64,000 nt of DNA from Exiguobacterium sp. s193. Its GTDB lineage: Bacteria > Bacillota > Bacilli > Exiguobacteriales > Exiguobacteriaceae. The stretch spans positions 372,001 to 436,000 of the forward strand of contig NZ_JACSMR010000001.1 of the NCBI RefSeq assembly GCF_018618755.1. Direction: 5' to 3'. A model generated the notes under the pieces. The model saw only the letters and a list, made by a program, of their open reading frames with translations, was not told the origin of the DNA and did not search any database. This document shows positions 51,690 through 61,622 of this stretch, in pieces (positions within the stretch are counted from its first letter, which is position 1; every line of letters begins with the position of its first letter). The position numbers were made by a program, and so were the translations under genes.

Positions 51690-53783
51690 TTACTTAATTT
51701 CATACGTGACTTTTTCTCCAGCCTCAACCGTCCGACCAATATCAACCGTTACTTTCCGGTCTCCACTGTTCGTGACGATGATTGGTGTTAAGAGTGACGG
51801 CACGAGTGGGCGAATTTGTTCAAGGTCGACGTTCAGCAACGGTGTTCCTGGCTCAACACGATCCCCTGCTTTCGCAAGTGCTTCAAACCCTTTTCCTTCG
51901 AGCGATACAGTATCAATCCCGATATGAATCAAAATCTCGTCTCCATTATCGGCCAAGATTCCAATCGCGTGTTTCGTTGGGAAGAACGTCGTGATTTCAC
52001 CCGAAACAGGTGAAACGACATACCCTTCTGACGGTTCAATCGCATACCCGTCACCCATCATGCGGCCAGAGAACACTTGATCCGGTACGTCATCGAGCGA
52101 ACGAATCGTTCCGCTAAGTGGCGAGACGTATCCGTCACTCGGAACATACTCTCCACCCGACCCTGCTAAGTTTTCCCGCTCTTCACCACGCGACTCCGCT
52201 CCCGTCGGAACTTGTGGGATTGGGTCCGCTTCTGGTTTTTCAGGAGGCTGGTAGTTCGGATCGTTCATGATTTCTGCCATTTCCGTCTTAATTCCATCTG
52301 ATTTCGGACCAAAGATCGCTTGGACGTTATCCCCGACTTCGAGTACGCCGGCTGCTCCAAGTTCTTTCAGACGCTCCTTATTGACGCCTGATTTATCATT
52401 AACGGTAATCCGCAGACGTGTGATACACGCATCAAGGTGTTTAATATTCGATGGTCCACCAAATGCTTGCAGAATCTCATACGGGAGCTCACCAGCCGTT
52501 GCACCAGCTGTTGCCGCCCCTTCTTTAATTGCTTCACGCCCTGGTATTTTTAAATCAAACTTCGTGATGACGAAACGGAATCCGAAGTAGTAGATGACGG
52601 CGAAGACTAGACCAACCGGAATGACGAGCCACCAAGCGGTCCGGTTCGGCAAGATGCCGAACAAGGTGTAGTCAATCAATCCACCTGAGAAGGTCATTCC
52701 GATTTTAACGTTCAAGATATCCATGATCATAAATGAGAGCCCTGCAAACACAGCGTGGACTGCAAACAATAGTGGTGCAACGAACACGAATGAAAATTCA
52801 ACTGGTTCCGTGATCCCTGTCAGGAATGATGTTAAGGCAGCGGAGAAATAAAGTCCTTCGACTGCTTTCCGGCGATCTTTCGCAACTGTGTGATACATCG
52901 CGAGACAGGCTGCCGGAAGTCCGAACATCATGAACGGATATTTACCGGTCATATACGTCCCAGCTGTAAAGGGTACACCATCTTTTAACTGGGCAAAGAA
53001 AATCCGCTGATCACCATTGACGACCGTTCCGGCTTTATCCGTGTACTCCCCAAATTGGAACCAGAAACTCGAGTACCAAATATGGTGGAGACCGAATGGA
53101 ATGAGTGAACGTTCGACTAATCCAAAGATGAAAGCTGATAACGTTTCATTTGATTCGATGATTGTTTTTGAGAACGTATTGATTCCACTTCCAATCGGCG
53201 GCCAGATGAAGGACAGTGCAAAACCAGCGACTAAACTAAATAACGCTGTCGCAATCGGTACGAACCGTTTACCGGCGAAGAATCCAAGAAAGTCCGGTAG
53301 TTTGATTTTAAAGAATTTATTATAGCTATACGCGGCAATTAACCCCGCAATGATCCCTCCGAATACCCCCATTTGTAAGGTCGGTATTCCTAATACGGTC
53401 GCATACGATAAATCACTTGTTTTTTGTGCTTCTGATACTTTTTCCGGTGTGATTTGTAGGAATGAACTGATAACCTTGTTCATGATCAAGAATCCAACGA
53501 TTGCGGCAAGCCCTGCGACACCTTCACCATTCGCAAGACCAATCGCAACCCCGACGGCAAACAGTAATCCTAAGTTGGCAAAGATGATATCCCCTGCGTC
53601 TTGCATGACACGCCAGATGACGACAAGCGAATCATTTTCGAGAAAAGGCAGATACTGCGTTAAGTTCGGGTTTTGAAAAGCCGTACCAAACGCCAGTAGA
53701 AGCCCCGCCGCAGGCAAGATAGCGACCGGTAACATCAATGCTTTACCGATCCGTTGCAACACTCCGAATACATTTTTCCACAT
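51690..53783 (-). CDS. ptsG: PTS glucose permease EIICBA
   Basis: The 697-residue protein imports and phosphorylates glucose. EIIC (residues 1-430) has eight or more spans with [17 protein letters not shown] and the [12 protein letters not shown] glutamate. EIIB (about 440-520) has the phosphorylated cysteine in [13 protein letters not shown] flexible linker ([17 protein letters not shown]) leads to EIIA (about 560-697) with the active histidine in [20 protein letters not shown] precedes the ATG. It lies downstream of glcT and the shorter EIICB gene, with a terminator in between. Confidence 0.95.
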   Translation of the reverse strand: MWKNVFGVLQRIGKALMLPVAILPAAGLLLAFGTAFQNPNLTQYLPFLENDSLVVIWRVMQDAGDIIFANLGLLFAVGVAIGLANGEGVAGLAAIVGFLIMNKVISSFLQITPEKVSEAQKTSDLSYATVLGIPTLQMGVFGGIIAGLIAAYSYNKFFKIKLPDFLGFFAGKRFVPIATALFSLVAGFALSFIWPPIGSGINTFSKTIIESNETLSAFIFGLVERSLIPFGLHHIWYSSFWFQFGEYTDKAGTVVNGDQRIFFAQLKDGVPFTAGTYMTGKYPFMMFGLPAACLAMYHTVAKDRRKAVEGLYFSAALTSFLTGITEPVEFSFVFVAPLLFAVHAVFAGLSFMIMDILNVKIGMTFSGGLIDYTLFGILPNRTAWWLVIPVGLVFAVIYYFGFRFVITKFDLKIPGREAIKEGAATAGATAGELPYEILQAFGGPSNIKHLDACITRLRITVNDKSGVNKERLKELGAAGVLEVGDNVQAIFGPKSDGIKTEMAEIMNDPNYQPPEKPEADPIPQVPTGAESRGEERENLAGSGGEYVPSDGYVSPLSGTIRSLDDVPDQVFSGRMMGDGYAIEPSEGYVVSPVSGEITTFFPTKHAIGILADNGDEILIHIGIDTVSLEGKGFEALAKAGDRVEPGTPLLNVDLEQIRPLVPSLLTPIIVTNSGDRKVTVDIGRTVEAGEKVTYEIK

Positions 53784-53874
53784 CAGTGATTTCCCTCCTT
53801 TTTTTGACCAGACTATTTAGTTCATACCCTAAATCTTTCTTTCGCAAAACTATTCACCTTATTTTTTTAGAATA

Positions 53875-53910
53875 CAAAAAAGCGAGCCTCCCCATACTAG
53901 GGAGGCTCGT
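53875..53910 (-). terminator. Terminator between the two glucose permease genes
   Basis: CGAGCCTCCC/GGGAGGCTCG stem and T tract on the minus strand. Confidence 0.9.
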
Positions 53911-53922
53911 ATCCGATAAAAC

Positions 53923-55446
53923 TTAAACTGATTTTTCTTGTTTACGTGTATTGATGACGGCTTGAATTTCAGATTTGATGTTATCTGATTTTGGTCCGTA
54001 GATCGCTTGAACGTTGTTACCAACTTCAAGGACACCGGCAGCTCCAAGTTTTTTCAATTCGTTTTTATCGACTTTTGATTTATCGAGAACTTCAACACGA
54101 AGACGTGTGATACATGCGTCAAGGTGTTTGATGTTTGATTCAGAACCGAGTGCGTCAAGGATACCTGCTGCGAGCTCAGAACCTTGAGCCAATGACGTTT
54201 CTTGTACTTCATCTTCACGACCTGGTGTTTTCAAGTTGAACTTGCGGATCGCGAAACGGAATCCGAAGTAGTAAATGACTGCAAGCACAAGACCGACGAC
54301 GATGACGAGCCACCACTGCGTACGTCCTGGAAGGACACCGAAGAGAAGGAAGTCAATCAATCCACCAGAGAATGTCATCCCGATTTTAACGTTCAAGAGT
54401 TGCATTGTCATGAATGAAAGACCTGCGAAAACTGCGTGTACTGCGAACAAGATTGGCGCAACGAATAAGAATGCGAATTCGATTGGCTCTGTGATACCTG
54501 TTAAGAATGCTGTAAGTGCTGCTGATCCAAGAAGACCACCAACGACTGCGCGACGCTCTGGGCGTGCTTCGTGGTACATTGCAAGTGCTGCTGCTGGAAG
54601 ACCGAACATCATGAACGGGAATTTACCAGTCATGAACGTACCAGCTGTTAATGTCACGTTATCTTTCAACTGTGCGAAGAAGATCGCTTGGTCACCACGG
54701 ACAAGATCTCCTGCTTTGTTCGTGTACGAACCGAATTCGAACCAGAACGGTGCGTAGAAGATATGGTGAAGACCGAATGGAATCAATGAACGTTCAATGA
54801 GACCGAAGACGAATGCTGCAAGCGTCGGGTTTTTCTCCATCATAAAGTGAGAGAATGTGTTCAACCCGTCCTGAGCGAACGGCCATACGAAAACAAGAAT
54901 TAAACCTGCGAACAATGAAATGACTGCTGTAACGATTGGAACGAAACGTTTACCTGCGAAGAATCCAAGGAACTGCGGCAATTCAAGATTATGATACTTA
55001 CCGTAAGCCCAAGCTGCGAGTAAACCGATGATGATACCACCGAAGACACCTGTTTGAAGTGTCGGAATACCAAGTACGTTGGCGTAGCCTTGACCGTTAG
55101 CAACCATTTCTGGTGTAACGCCGAGCCAAACGCTCATTGTTTTGTTCATGATCAAGAATCCGACGATGGCTGCGAGTCCGGCTGCGCCGTCTCCCGCTAA
55201 CCCAATCGCGACACCGACCGCGAATAAGAGTGCTAAGTTACCGAAGATGATGTCCCCGGCTGCTTCCATCAATTTTGCAACCTTGATGATTGCATCATTT
55301 TTTAAGAACTCGAGTTTTGACGTCAAGTTCGGATTTTGCATCGCGTTACCGAATCCAAGTAAGATCCCGGCAGCTGGCAAAATCGCAACAGGAAGCATTA
55401 ACGCTTTACCGACACGTTGAAGGACAGCGAAAATCTGTTTGAACAT
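53923..55446 (-). CDS. PTS glucose permease EIICB without EIIA
   Basis: The 507-residue protein is closely related to the neighbouring EIICBA along its EIIC ([18 protein letters not shown] start, [30 protein letters not shown]) and EIIB ([14 protein letters not shown]) parts, but ends after EIIB with no EIIA domain. It must use the EIIA of another protein, perhaps that of its neighbour. Likely a duplication of ptsG. AAAGGAGG is present before the ATG. It is the first gene after the GlcT-controlled terminator and so the direct target of antitermination. Confidence 0.93.
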   Translation of the reverse strand: MFKQIFAVLQRVGKALMLPVAILPAAGILLGFGNAMQNPNLTSKLEFLKNDAIIKVAKLMEAAGDIIFGNLALLFAVGVAIGLAGDGAAGLAAIVGFLIMNKTMSVWLGVTPEMVANGQGYANVLGIPTLQTGVFGGIIIGLLAAWAYGKYHNLELPQFLGFFAGKRFVPIVTAVISLFAGLILVFVWPFAQDGLNTFSHFMMEKNPTLAAFVFGLIERSLIPFGLHHIFYAPFWFEFGSYTNKAGDLVRGDQAIFFAQLKDNVTLTAGTFMTGKFPFMMFGLPAAALAMYHEARPERRAVVGGLLGSAALTAFLTGITEPIEFAFLFVAPILFAVHAVFAGLSFMTMQLLNVKIGMTFSGGLIDFLLFGVLPGRTQWWLVIVVGLVLAVIYYFGFRFAIRKFNLKTPGREDEVQETSLAQGSELAAGILDALGSESNIKHLDACITRLRVEVLDKSKVDKNELKKLGAAGVLEVGNNVQAIYGPKSDNIKSEIQAVINTRKQEKSV

Positions 55447-55540
55447 GTGTGTTTCCTCCTTTTGATGTAAAAACTAAAAATAATGAATAATACCAATGAC
55501 AGGAAGAAAAAAGTCAGACATCCGACCGATTTTTTACAGA

Positions 55541-55659
55541 AAAAAATCAGGCACGAGCGGATTGTAGAACAAAATACACTTATCCCGTAAAAATATAAAC
55601 GGAAATAAATCATTTTTGTCCGACTTCCCACTCATGCCTGATCGTATCAGTAACACGTA
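55541..55659 (-). promoter_or_regulatory. GlcT antitermination site (RAT) and terminator
   Basis: On the minus strand, GTGTTACTGATACGATCAGG at about 55638-55657 resembles the ptsG RAT of B. subtilis. Its 3' part, ATCAGGCATGAG (55631-55642), pairs with CTCGTGCCTGAT (55546-55557), followed by T residues. Binding of GlcT to the RAT would block this terminator. The loop between arms is long, about 75 nt. Confidence 0.8.
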
Positions 55660-55669
55660 GTCCGTGCGG

Positions 55670-56527
55670 TCATTTATCTAAGTCGTACTGCACTAAGCGT
55701 TGCAGATGCATCGTAAGATACGTCGCCTCACCGCGCGGTACCGCTTTCTTCAGCTGACGTTCCATGATGGACATCAGCTCCCAAGCAGTATCATAGCACA
55801 GGGGATATTCTTCACGCAATAGCTTTTCTACTTTTTCTGGCGCGTCTAGGTACTCCCCATTGGAAACCCTTTCAATCGCCGACCGCAAGTGCCGAATCAA
55901 ACGCTTATAATCCAGCGATTTCCGGTCGATTTTGATTTGCAGCCGCTGCTCGATATGACTCGCAATTAATCCGACGAGTTGATGATGACGATTAACTTCA
56001 AGGACGTCTTTAAAGTTCGTTGCCGAATGAATATGGAGTGCGATGAATCCAGTTTCTGCCGGAGGAAGATAAAAATTCATCTCGGCGCTGATAAATTCAA
56101 CGATTTCTTCTGCCAGCGCATATTCTTCCGGATATAAGGCTTCGGTCTCCGCTAAAAAGGGATTCGTCACTTCCATACCTTGCTCTAAGCGCTTGAATGT
56201 AAACGTCAAATGATCCGTCAGCCCGATATGAATATGTTCATCCACACGTTTTCCGAACCGCGTTTCAATCATCGACACGATGTCATTCATCAAGGCAACA
56301 AAGTTTTCATCGACTTGACCGACAAGCGCCTTATATTGGTCTTGCTCTTCTTTATCCTTCAAGGTATAGACTTTTTCTAATTTTTCGAGATCCGTCAGTT
56401 GATCGCCTGGCTTCCGTCCGAAGCCAATCCCTTTTGCGAGGATAATGACTTCCTGATTTGCACCAGTCGAACAAATGACGACATTATTATTCAAGACTTT
56501 GATAACGTGGTACATTTGTTTATCCAT
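55670..56527 (-). CDS. glcT: Transcription antiterminator GlcT (BglG family)
   Basis: The 285-residue protein has a CAT RNA-binding domain (residues 1-60: HVIKVLNNNVVICSTGANQEVIILAKGIGFGRKPGD, read in parts), PRD1 with DHLTFTFKRLEQG and LHIHSAT, and PRD2 with RHLRSAIERV and YLTMHLQRLV. The PRD histidines respond to phosphorylation by the glucose EII and HPr. A RAT and terminator follow 11 nt after the stop, leading to EIICB. The ribosome site is weak (GAGAGCG). Confidence 0.94.
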   Translation of the reverse strand: MDKQMYHVIKVLNNNVVICSTGANQEVIILAKGIGFGRKPGDQLTDLEKLEKVYTLKDKEEQDQYKALVGQVDENFVALMNDIVSMIETRFGKRVDEHIHIGLTDHLTFTFKRLEQGMEVTNPFLAETEALYPEEYALAEEIVEFISAEMNFYLPPAETGFIALHIHSATNFKDVLEVNRHHQLVGLIASHIEQRLQIKIDRKSLDYKRLIRHLRSAIERVSNGEYLDAPEKVEKLLREEYPLCYDTAWELMSIMERQLKKAVPRGEATYLTMHLQRLVQYDLDK

Positions 56528-56601
56528 TCGCTCTCAACCCTATCTGCTCTACACATTTTTTTAAAAGACACTGTTTTTATTATAACGTGTTTTAACACAC
56601 T

Positions 56602-56630
56602 AAAAAAGCCTACTCACTCAAGTAGGCTTT
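56602..56630. terminator. Bidirectional terminator after yuiB
   Basis: AAAGCCTAC/GTAGGCTTT stem with A and T tracts, overlapping the yuiB stop codon. Confidence 0.85.
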
Positions 56631-56946
56631 AAAACATTTGGTAACCGCTTTTCCGTAGGAAACGAATCGACATTCCGGCAATGATGATACCGGCAAGTCC
56701 TGCCGCGAACATCGTAACGTCCGCTGTCTGCAGACCCATGATTCGGTCACCTAACGCTGGAATCGCTTTTTTCGCGTTCGTGAAGTATTCAAGCGTCGAC
56801 TGATTATCAATCATCATGATGATGATGATCGGATATAAGACGAGCATGATCCAGGTGCTGCGTAACAACATGTTTAAAATAAAACCAATACTAAAGAACA
56901 TGACGAGATAAAGTACACTCCCGATCACGGCTTGGATGATATGCAT
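56629..56946 (-). CDS. yuiB: Small membrane protein YuiB
   Basis: The 105-residue protein has three hydrophobic segments (IIQAVIGSVLYLVMFFSIGFIL, IMLVLYPIIIIMMI and MFAAGLAGIIIAGMSI, each given by its core) with a short loop QSTLEYFTNAKKAIPALGD. It matches B. subtilis YuiB, which lies near yuiA and yumB. Function is unknown. AAAGGGGG precedes the ATG. Confidence 0.8.
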   Translation of the reverse strand: MHIIQAVIGSVLYLVMFFSIGFILNMLLRSTWIMLVLYPIIIIMMIDNQSTLEYFTNAKKAIPALGDRIMGLQTADVTMFAAGLAGIIIAGMSIRFLRKSGYQMF

Positions 56947-56985
56947 AATGTTCCCCCTTTAAATCTCTTCGTCTAGTATAACCGA

Positions 56986-57019
56986 CAAAAAAGGCAAATG
57001 CACGAGTGTACATTTGCCT
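56986..57019 (-). terminator. Terminator of ndh
   Basis: AGGCAAATG/CATTTGCCT stem followed on the minus strand by six T residues. Confidence 0.88.
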
Positions 57020-57030
57020 AAAAGGTGAAC

Positions 57031-58242
57031 TTAGAATTTACCTTTTTTGATCGCAAGACCAATTTTCTTCAGTTCAAGGAAATGTTTGTTGTCGATGACT
57101 TTTTTCATGAACGATGCGTTACGGCCATAAATCTTCTTACCGAAGACCATACCGATTCCATCTTTATGACCAAGTGATGCGACGGTTCCTTTATTTTCAT
57201 ATGTGAACGTCGATGTTTCACGTCCACCGATGAGTGCTGAAATGTTTTCAGCGACTTTATGCGCTTGTTGTGTCGCGATTTGTGCTGTTGGTGGGTATGG
57301 ACGGTTCGAGCTTGGGTCCATGACCGCTGAACAGTCACCAATCATGAAGACATTATCATGTCCAGGGACACGTAGGTCTCCTTCGACGACAACACGGTTA
57401 CGCATTGCTTCAAAACCTGAAGCCGCGACGACGGGGTTCCCGCTGACGCCACCTGTCCAGATGATTGTGTTCGCTTCAATCGTTTCTGTCGTATCACCTT
57501 GGAGTGGACCAAACGTAACTGTTCCAGGACCACATTCCTTGATGCCGTTACCGAGTTTGAACTCGATGCCTTGGCGCTCAAGCCATTTGTGTGCGTAGTT
57601 GACGAGATCTGCATCAAAACCTGGAAGGACAGTCGGAGCTGCCTCGATGTTGACGACACGAACGAGTTCGCGTGGGATGTCGTATTGTTTACAAAGTTCT
57701 GGAATTCGGTTAACGAGCTCACCCATGAACTCGATTCCTGTAAATCCAGCTCCACCGACGACGATTGTCAGAAGTGAACGATCTGTTGAACCAGTCGTTT
57801 TGTATTCCGCAAATGAGTAGTCGATGTGTTCTTTGATTTTCCGGACACTGTTCAATGAGCTGATCGTTAGAGCGTTCTCTTTCAATCCTTTGATGCCGAA
57901 AGTCTCTGGAACTCCACCAAGTGCAACAACGACGTAATCGTAAGGAACAGCTCCACCGTCTTGAAGTTTCACTGTGTTGCTTGCCGTGTCGACTTTTTCA
58001 ACAATCCCTTTGACGAGTTTGACGCGTGAAGGATTGATGACATCATTGATATAGATACGTGCTTGTTCTGCTGACATCGTACCTGCCGCAGGTTCGTGCA
58101 ACCAAGTAGTTTGGTAATGATAGTCGTGTTTGTTGATCAATGTGATGTTGGCTTGATCGACGCCAAGTTTCTTTTGAAGGTTGACTGCTGTGATTAATCC
58201 ACCGTAGCCGGCTCCAAGAATAACAATGTTAGGTGTGTTCAT
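57031..58242 (-). CDS. ndh: Type II NADH dehydrogenase
   Basis: The 403-residue peripheral flavoprotein would oxidise NADH and reduce menaquinone. FAD binding is shown by IVILGAGYGGLITAV, NADH binding by VVGGAGFTGIEFMGEL near residue 160, the second FAD contact by VFMIGDCSAVMDPSS near 310, and the quinone-site AQIATQQAHKVAENI after it. The C-terminal amphipathic region (FLELKKIGLAIKKGKF) should anchor it to the membrane. The ATG at 58242 follows AAGGAG by 9 nt. B. subtilis homologue YumB. A Rex-like operator lies 32 bp upstream. Confidence 0.92.
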   Translation of the reverse strand: MNTPNIVILGAGYGGLITAVNLQKKLGVDQANITLINKHDYHYQTTWLHEPAAGTMSAEQARIYINDVINPSRVKLVKGIVEKVDTASNTVKLQDGGAVPYDYVVVALGGVPETFGIKGLKENALTISSLNSVRKIKEHIDYSFAEYKTTGSTDRSLLTIVVGGAGFTGIEFMGELVNRIPELCKQYDIPRELVRVVNIEAAPTVLPGFDADLVNYAHKWLERQGIEFKLGNGIKECGPGTVTFGPLQGDTTETIEANTIIWTGGVSGNPVVAASGFEAMRNRVVVEGDLRVPGHDNVFMIGDCSAVMDPSSNRPYPPTAQIATQQAHKVAENISALIGGRETSTFTYENKGTVASLGHKDGIGMVFGKKIYGRNASFMKKVIDNKHFLELKKIGLAIKKGKF

Positions 58243-58273
58243 GTTCTGATACTCCTTACGAATGGTAGTTTTG

Positions 58274-58291
58274 TTGTGATTTTCTTCACAT
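58274..58291. promoter_or_regulatory. Candidate Rex operator before ndh
   Basis: TTGTGATTTTCTTCACAT matches the Rex-type palindrome TTGTGA-N6-TCACAA at 11 of 12 fixed positions. Rex senses the NADH/NAD ratio and in B. subtilis controls ndh. A weaker TTGTTCAAATAATGTTCACA is at 58319-58338. Confidence 0.5.
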
Positions 58292-58424
58292 TCAATTGCA
58301 GACGAATGCACAAAAACTTTGTTCAAATAATGTTCACATGTCTATACGCTTATTGAAACACTTTTTCTAATGGATTGCAAAAGAAAATTGTAGATTCCCT
58401 AAAAAAATGTGAGATTTCCCTCAC

Positions 58425-58455
58425 TTGCAACATCGCCCCCTACTTCCTATATAAT
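58425..58455 (+). promoter_or_regulatory. Promoter of yumC
   Basis: TTGCAA (58425) followed after 17 bp by TATATAAT (58448-58455), 30 bp before the gene. Confidence 0.6.
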
Positions 58456-58484
58456 AGGGTTATCCAACTATAGGAGGGAATCAG

Positions 58485-59480
58485 ATGTACCAACCATATG
58501 ATGTCACGATTATCGGGGGCGGTCCAGTCGGATTGTTCACCGCGTTTTATTCAGGGATGCGTCAGATGAAGACAAAAGTCATCGAAAGTCTCCCGCAACT
58601 CGGTGGGCAACTCGCGACGCTTTATCCTGAGAAATATATATACGATATTGCCGGTTTCCCAAAGGTCAAAGCACAGGATCTAGTCGACCGCTTGCTTGAA
58701 CAAGCCAACGAATTCGACCCGACGTATGTCCTCGGCGAAACCGTCGTCGCTTACGAGCGTCTCGAAGACGGAATCATCCGTCTCGTGACGAACAAGGGAG
58801 AACACTTCACGAAGACGGTCATTTTGACGGCTGGAAACGGTTCGTTCGCCGCCCGTCCACTTGGTGTCGCTGACGCTGAACGTTTCGAAACGAGTAATTT
58901 ACATTATTTCGTTAACGAGATGGACCGCTTCAAAGATCGTCAAGTCGTCTTGCTCGGTGGTGGCGATTCCGCCGTCGACTGGTCATTGATGCTTGAGCCG
59001 ATTGCGAAATCCGTCACGCTCGTTCACCGTCGGGATAAGTTCCGCGCGCATGAGCATTCAGTCGAACTGCTCCACAATTCATCCGTCAATGTCATGACAC
59101 CGTATACGCTCGAATCCGTCACGGGTGAAGACAGTATCGAAACCCTGACGTTCAAACATGCGGAAACGGAAGAAGTCATCGTCGTCGGTGCAGATGATGT
59201 CGTCTGTAACTTCGGTTTCGTCTCGTCGCTCGGACCGTTAAAAGAATGGGAAGTCGAGTTCGAACGGAATTCGATTCGTGTCAATTCAAAAATGGAGACG
59301 GCAATCCCCGGAATCTTTGCCTGTGGTGACATCGCGACGTACGATGGTCGTGTCAAATTGATTGCGACCGGTTTCGGTGAAGCACCGATCGCTGTCAATC
59401 AAGCGAAACTACTCGTTGATCCGTCCGCCCGTCATCCGCAACACTCGACAAGCCTGTTCGAAAAAGTAAAAAACCATTAA
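58485..59480 (+). CDS. yumC: Ferredoxin/flavodoxin-NADP+ reductase (type 2)
   Basis: The 331-residue homodimeric flavoprotein is thioredoxin-reductase-like but lacks the CxxC disulfide. Motifs are [37 protein letters not shown], the NADPH loop [13 protein letters not shown], and [20 protein letters not shown] near the end. It matches B. subtilis YumC, which reduces ferredoxin or flavodoxin; the flavodoxin in the nrd operon at 35.7 kb is a possible partner, by inference. AGGAGGGAA precedes the ATG. Confidence 0.94.
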   Translation: MYQPYDVTIIGGGPVGLFTAFYSGMRQMKTKVIESLPQLGGQLATLYPEKYIYDIAGFPKVKAQDLVDRLLEQANEFDPTYVLGETVVAYERLEDGIIRLVTNKGEHFTKTVILTAGNGSFAARPLGVADAERFETSNLHYFVNEMDRFKDRQVVLLGGGDSAVDWSLMLEPIAKSVTLVHRRDKFRAHEHSVELLHNSSVNVMTPYTLESVTGEDSIETLTFKHAETEEVIVVGADDVVCNFGFVSSLGPLKEWEVEFERNSIRVNSKMETAIPGIFACGDIATYDGRVKLIATGFGEAPIAVNQAKLLVDPSARHPQHSTSLFEKVKNH

Positions 59481-59492
59481 TGGACGTGAAGA

Positions 59493-59537
59493 AGAAGCAT
59501 TTCCTCGGTGTAAGCCGAAGCAATGCTTCTTTTTTTG
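59493..59537 (+). terminator. Terminator of yumC
   Basis: AGAAGCATT/AATGCTTCT stem with a CGG-containing upper part, then a T tract. Confidence 0.88.
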
Positions 59538-59563
59538 CGATTCCTAAAAATCTGCGTTTTTCT

Positions 59564-60061
59564 TCACGAAGCAGAAATCGGTAAAGCAATCCGGTATACA
59601 TATTCCTCTAGCTCTTTTCCCCCGCGTTCAATCACACACTCGGAAACACGGATACCTCCAAGCCGTTCGTAAAAGTGGCAGGCCGGATTATCCGCAAGTA
59701 CGGCAATGACGAGTGACGTAACACCATGCTCCTCCAACTGACGGACGACACGGTTGACTAAGGCGCGGCCGATTCCGCGACCTTGATACGGACGCAGCAA
59801 ATAAATCGCGGACAGTTCGCCTTCCGTCGATTCTGTTTGACGTTGCTTCCCGTGGGCAAAACCGATCACGCCCTTCTCGTCAACTGCAACAAAAACCAGT
59901 CCATCGACTAACAATTTGCGCCATGTAGCGGCACGCTTTTCTGTCGACAACTGATTGAGGTAGTCGTCCGGAATGATGCCGCGGTAGGTTTCTTGCCACG
60001 CTGAAACGTGGACGGTGGCGATTGCTTCAGCGTCGTCTAACGTCGCTCGCCGTATCTGCAT
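59564..60061 (-). CDS. GNAT-family N-acetyltransferase
   Basis: The 165-residue protein shows a standard GNAT fold: MQIRRATLDDAEAIATVHVSAW, GVIGFAHG for strand 4, and the acetyl-CoA loop YLLRPYQGRGIGRALVNRVV, then FYERLGG. WQETYRGIIPDDYL is frequent in the YncA/PhnO-like branch. Substrate unknown. The ATG at 60061 has GGGAGGGGG 8 nt upstream. Confidence 0.87.
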   Translation of the reverse strand: MQIRRATLDDAEAIATVHVSAWQETYRGIIPDDYLNQLSTEKRAATWRKLLVDGLVFVAVDEKGVIGFAHGKQRQTESTEGELSAIYLLRPYQGRGIGRALVNRVVRQLEEHGVTSLVIAVLADNPACHFYERLGGIRVSECVIERGGKELEEYVYRIALPISAS

Positions 60062-60085
60062 CTCGAAAACCCCCTCCCTCAAATT

Positions 60086-60115
60086 AAAAATCATCCTAAT
60101 CAAAGTAGGATGATT
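60086..60115 (-). terminator. Terminator between the two GNAT genes
   Basis: AATCATCCTA/TAGGATGATT with a 7-nt loop and a short T-rich tail on the minus strand. Confidence 0.7.
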
Positions 60116-60124
60116 AGAATGATG

Positions 60125-60634
60125 TTAAGACAGCGGAATGTTGAATCGTCGTACACGTGTCCCGTCTTCTTTCATAAAAGGCTCCAGTTCTTCTCCACCG
60201 TTCGCCTCAATCACGCGACCGGACGCGATGTTGTCTGCACTGCACGTAATCAAGACCGATGTTAACCCGCGTTCTTTTGCGACTTCGAGTGCTTGACGCA
60301 GACCTTCTGTCGCGTAACCGCGCTTCCGAGCACTCGGCCGAATCCCATAGCCGATATGACCGCCGATTTGTTTCAACTGATCGTTCAAATCATGACGGAA
60401 GTTCACGGCACCGACGATTCGTTCCCCATCATAAAACCAATACGTCGAATGTGTCACCCAGTTTTCCGGGGCCGCCAATGCCTCTTGCTCTTGCTCCGCT
60501 AAAAAGTCAGCGAGCGGTAAAAACGTTTTACTGACGACACTTGGGACAATCGGTTCACCTGCTTGTTCCCATTCTGCGACAAAGTCTAAATACTCCGCTT
60601 CGAGATGGACGGACGGTTTTACTAACGTAATCAT
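60125..60634 (-). CDS. GNAT-family N-acetyltransferase
   Basis: The 169-residue protein contains YFYDGERIVGAVNFRH-like strand 4 (YWFYDGERIVGAVNFRHDL), the CoA loop GYGIRPSARKRGYATEGLRQAL and VIEANGGEEL near the end, typical of the YjcK/RimJ-like acetyltransferases. Substrate unknown. The ATG overlaps the stop of the upstream SDR gene (ATGA), and AGGAGG is 13 nt upstream, so translation is likely coupled. Confidence 0.85.
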   Translation of the reverse strand: MITLVKPSVHLEAEYLDFVAEWEQAGEPIVPSVVSKTFLPLADFLAEQEQEALAAPENWVTHSTYWFYDGERIVGAVNFRHDLNDQLKQIGGHIGYGIRPSARKRGYATEGLRQALEVAKERGLTSVLITCSADNIASGRVIEANGGEELEPFMKEDGTRVRRFNIPLS

Positions 60635-61497
60635 TTGTGTGTTCGTACCTCCTCTTCGATGAGTCGATCGAGCCAATCGTCGACATGTTGGAATAAATAG
60701 CCGGATTTTTTCGCTGCTGATGTGTCCATATAGAAATCACGTTCCGGCGCCAGTGGTGATTCATCGTCACCTGTCGTTACGAACGTTGATTCCGTTCCTG
60801 CGACACGGTCAATTTTATCCATCACATCTTGAATCGATAATACGCCGTCACTCGCAGCATTCAGTGGTCCCGTCATCGTCGAACGACCACACCATTCAAG
60901 GAACGCAGCCGCTTCATAGCTTGAGATATATCCCATCTTCGCATAAAGGTTTTCAGCAACTACAGGCGTCCCTGCGAGCGCACGTTTCACATGGAAGACC
61001 AGTCGTTCTGTATAATCATCCGGTCCTAAAACAACCGGGAAACGAACGGCGATGACAGGAAATGTCGCCCGTTGAAAGAAATAACTTTCCGCTTGGCGCT
61101 TTCCTTCCCCGTAATCATGTTCTTGTTCTAAATCATATTTCCCGGGAAACGGATTGTAATCCCGCTCCGATAGACTTGCTCCTCCTCCGTCATAGACGGA
61201 CATCGTCGACGTTAAGATGTAGCGTCCGACCTTTCCTTCGAATGCATCGACGGCAAGTTTTGCTTGATATGGGTTAAAACAAATGTTGTCGTAGATGATA
61301 TCCCAGTTTTGACTGCCTAAGTCTTTCATCGTACTGCTTGACGTCCGGTCCCCTTTAAAGAATGTCAAGCCCTTCGCGACAGGTGGCGTATGTTCCCCCC
61401 GTGTGACAAGCGTCACATCATCCCCGGCATCCGCCAGTCGTAATGCCAGACGTCTTCCGAAATAACGTGTCCCACCAAAAATCAACACTTTTCGCAT
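60631..61497 (-). CDS. NAD-dependent epimerase/dehydratase-like SDR protein
   Basis: The 288-residue extended-SDR protein begins MRKVLIFGGTRYFGRRLALRL (dinucleotide loop), and carries ILTSTMSVYDGGGA and an active-site-like YGEGKRQAESYF (Y-x-x-x-K). GPLNAASDG and the C-terminal LDRLIEEE match sugar-epimerase-like or chloroplast RNP CSP41-like members. The substrate is unknown. GAAGGAGGA precedes the ATG. It forms an operon with the downstream GNAT. Confidence 0.85.
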   Translation of the reverse strand: MRKVLIFGGTRYFGRRLALRLADAGDDVTLVTRGEHTPPVAKGLTFFKGDRTSSSTMKDLGSQNWDIIYDNICFNPYQAKLAVDAFEGKVGRYILTSTMSVYDGGGASLSERDYNPFPGKYDLEQEHDYGEGKRQAESYFFQRATFPVIAVRFPVVLGPDDYTERLVFHVKRALAGTPVVAENLYAKMGYISSYEAAAFLEWCGRSTMTGPLNAASDGVLSIQDVMDKIDRVAGTESTFVTTGDDESPLAPERDFYMDTSAAKKSGYLFQHVDDWLDRLIEEEVRTHK

Positions 61498-61587
61498 CGA
61501 TAGTCCTCCTTCATGATGACGTACTCATTCCGTTGCCTTACTGTCTTCTCTACCCGATTCTTAAAATCCTGTATCGCACGAAAAAAC

Positions 61588-61617
61588 AAAAAAAACGCGG
61601 ACTCTGAGGTCCACGTT
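61588..61617 (-). terminator. Terminator of the IscA-type gene
   Basis: ACGCGGAC/GTCCACGT stem with one G-T pair, and a T tract on the minus strand. Confidence 0.8.
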
Positions 61618-61622
61618 GTGAA

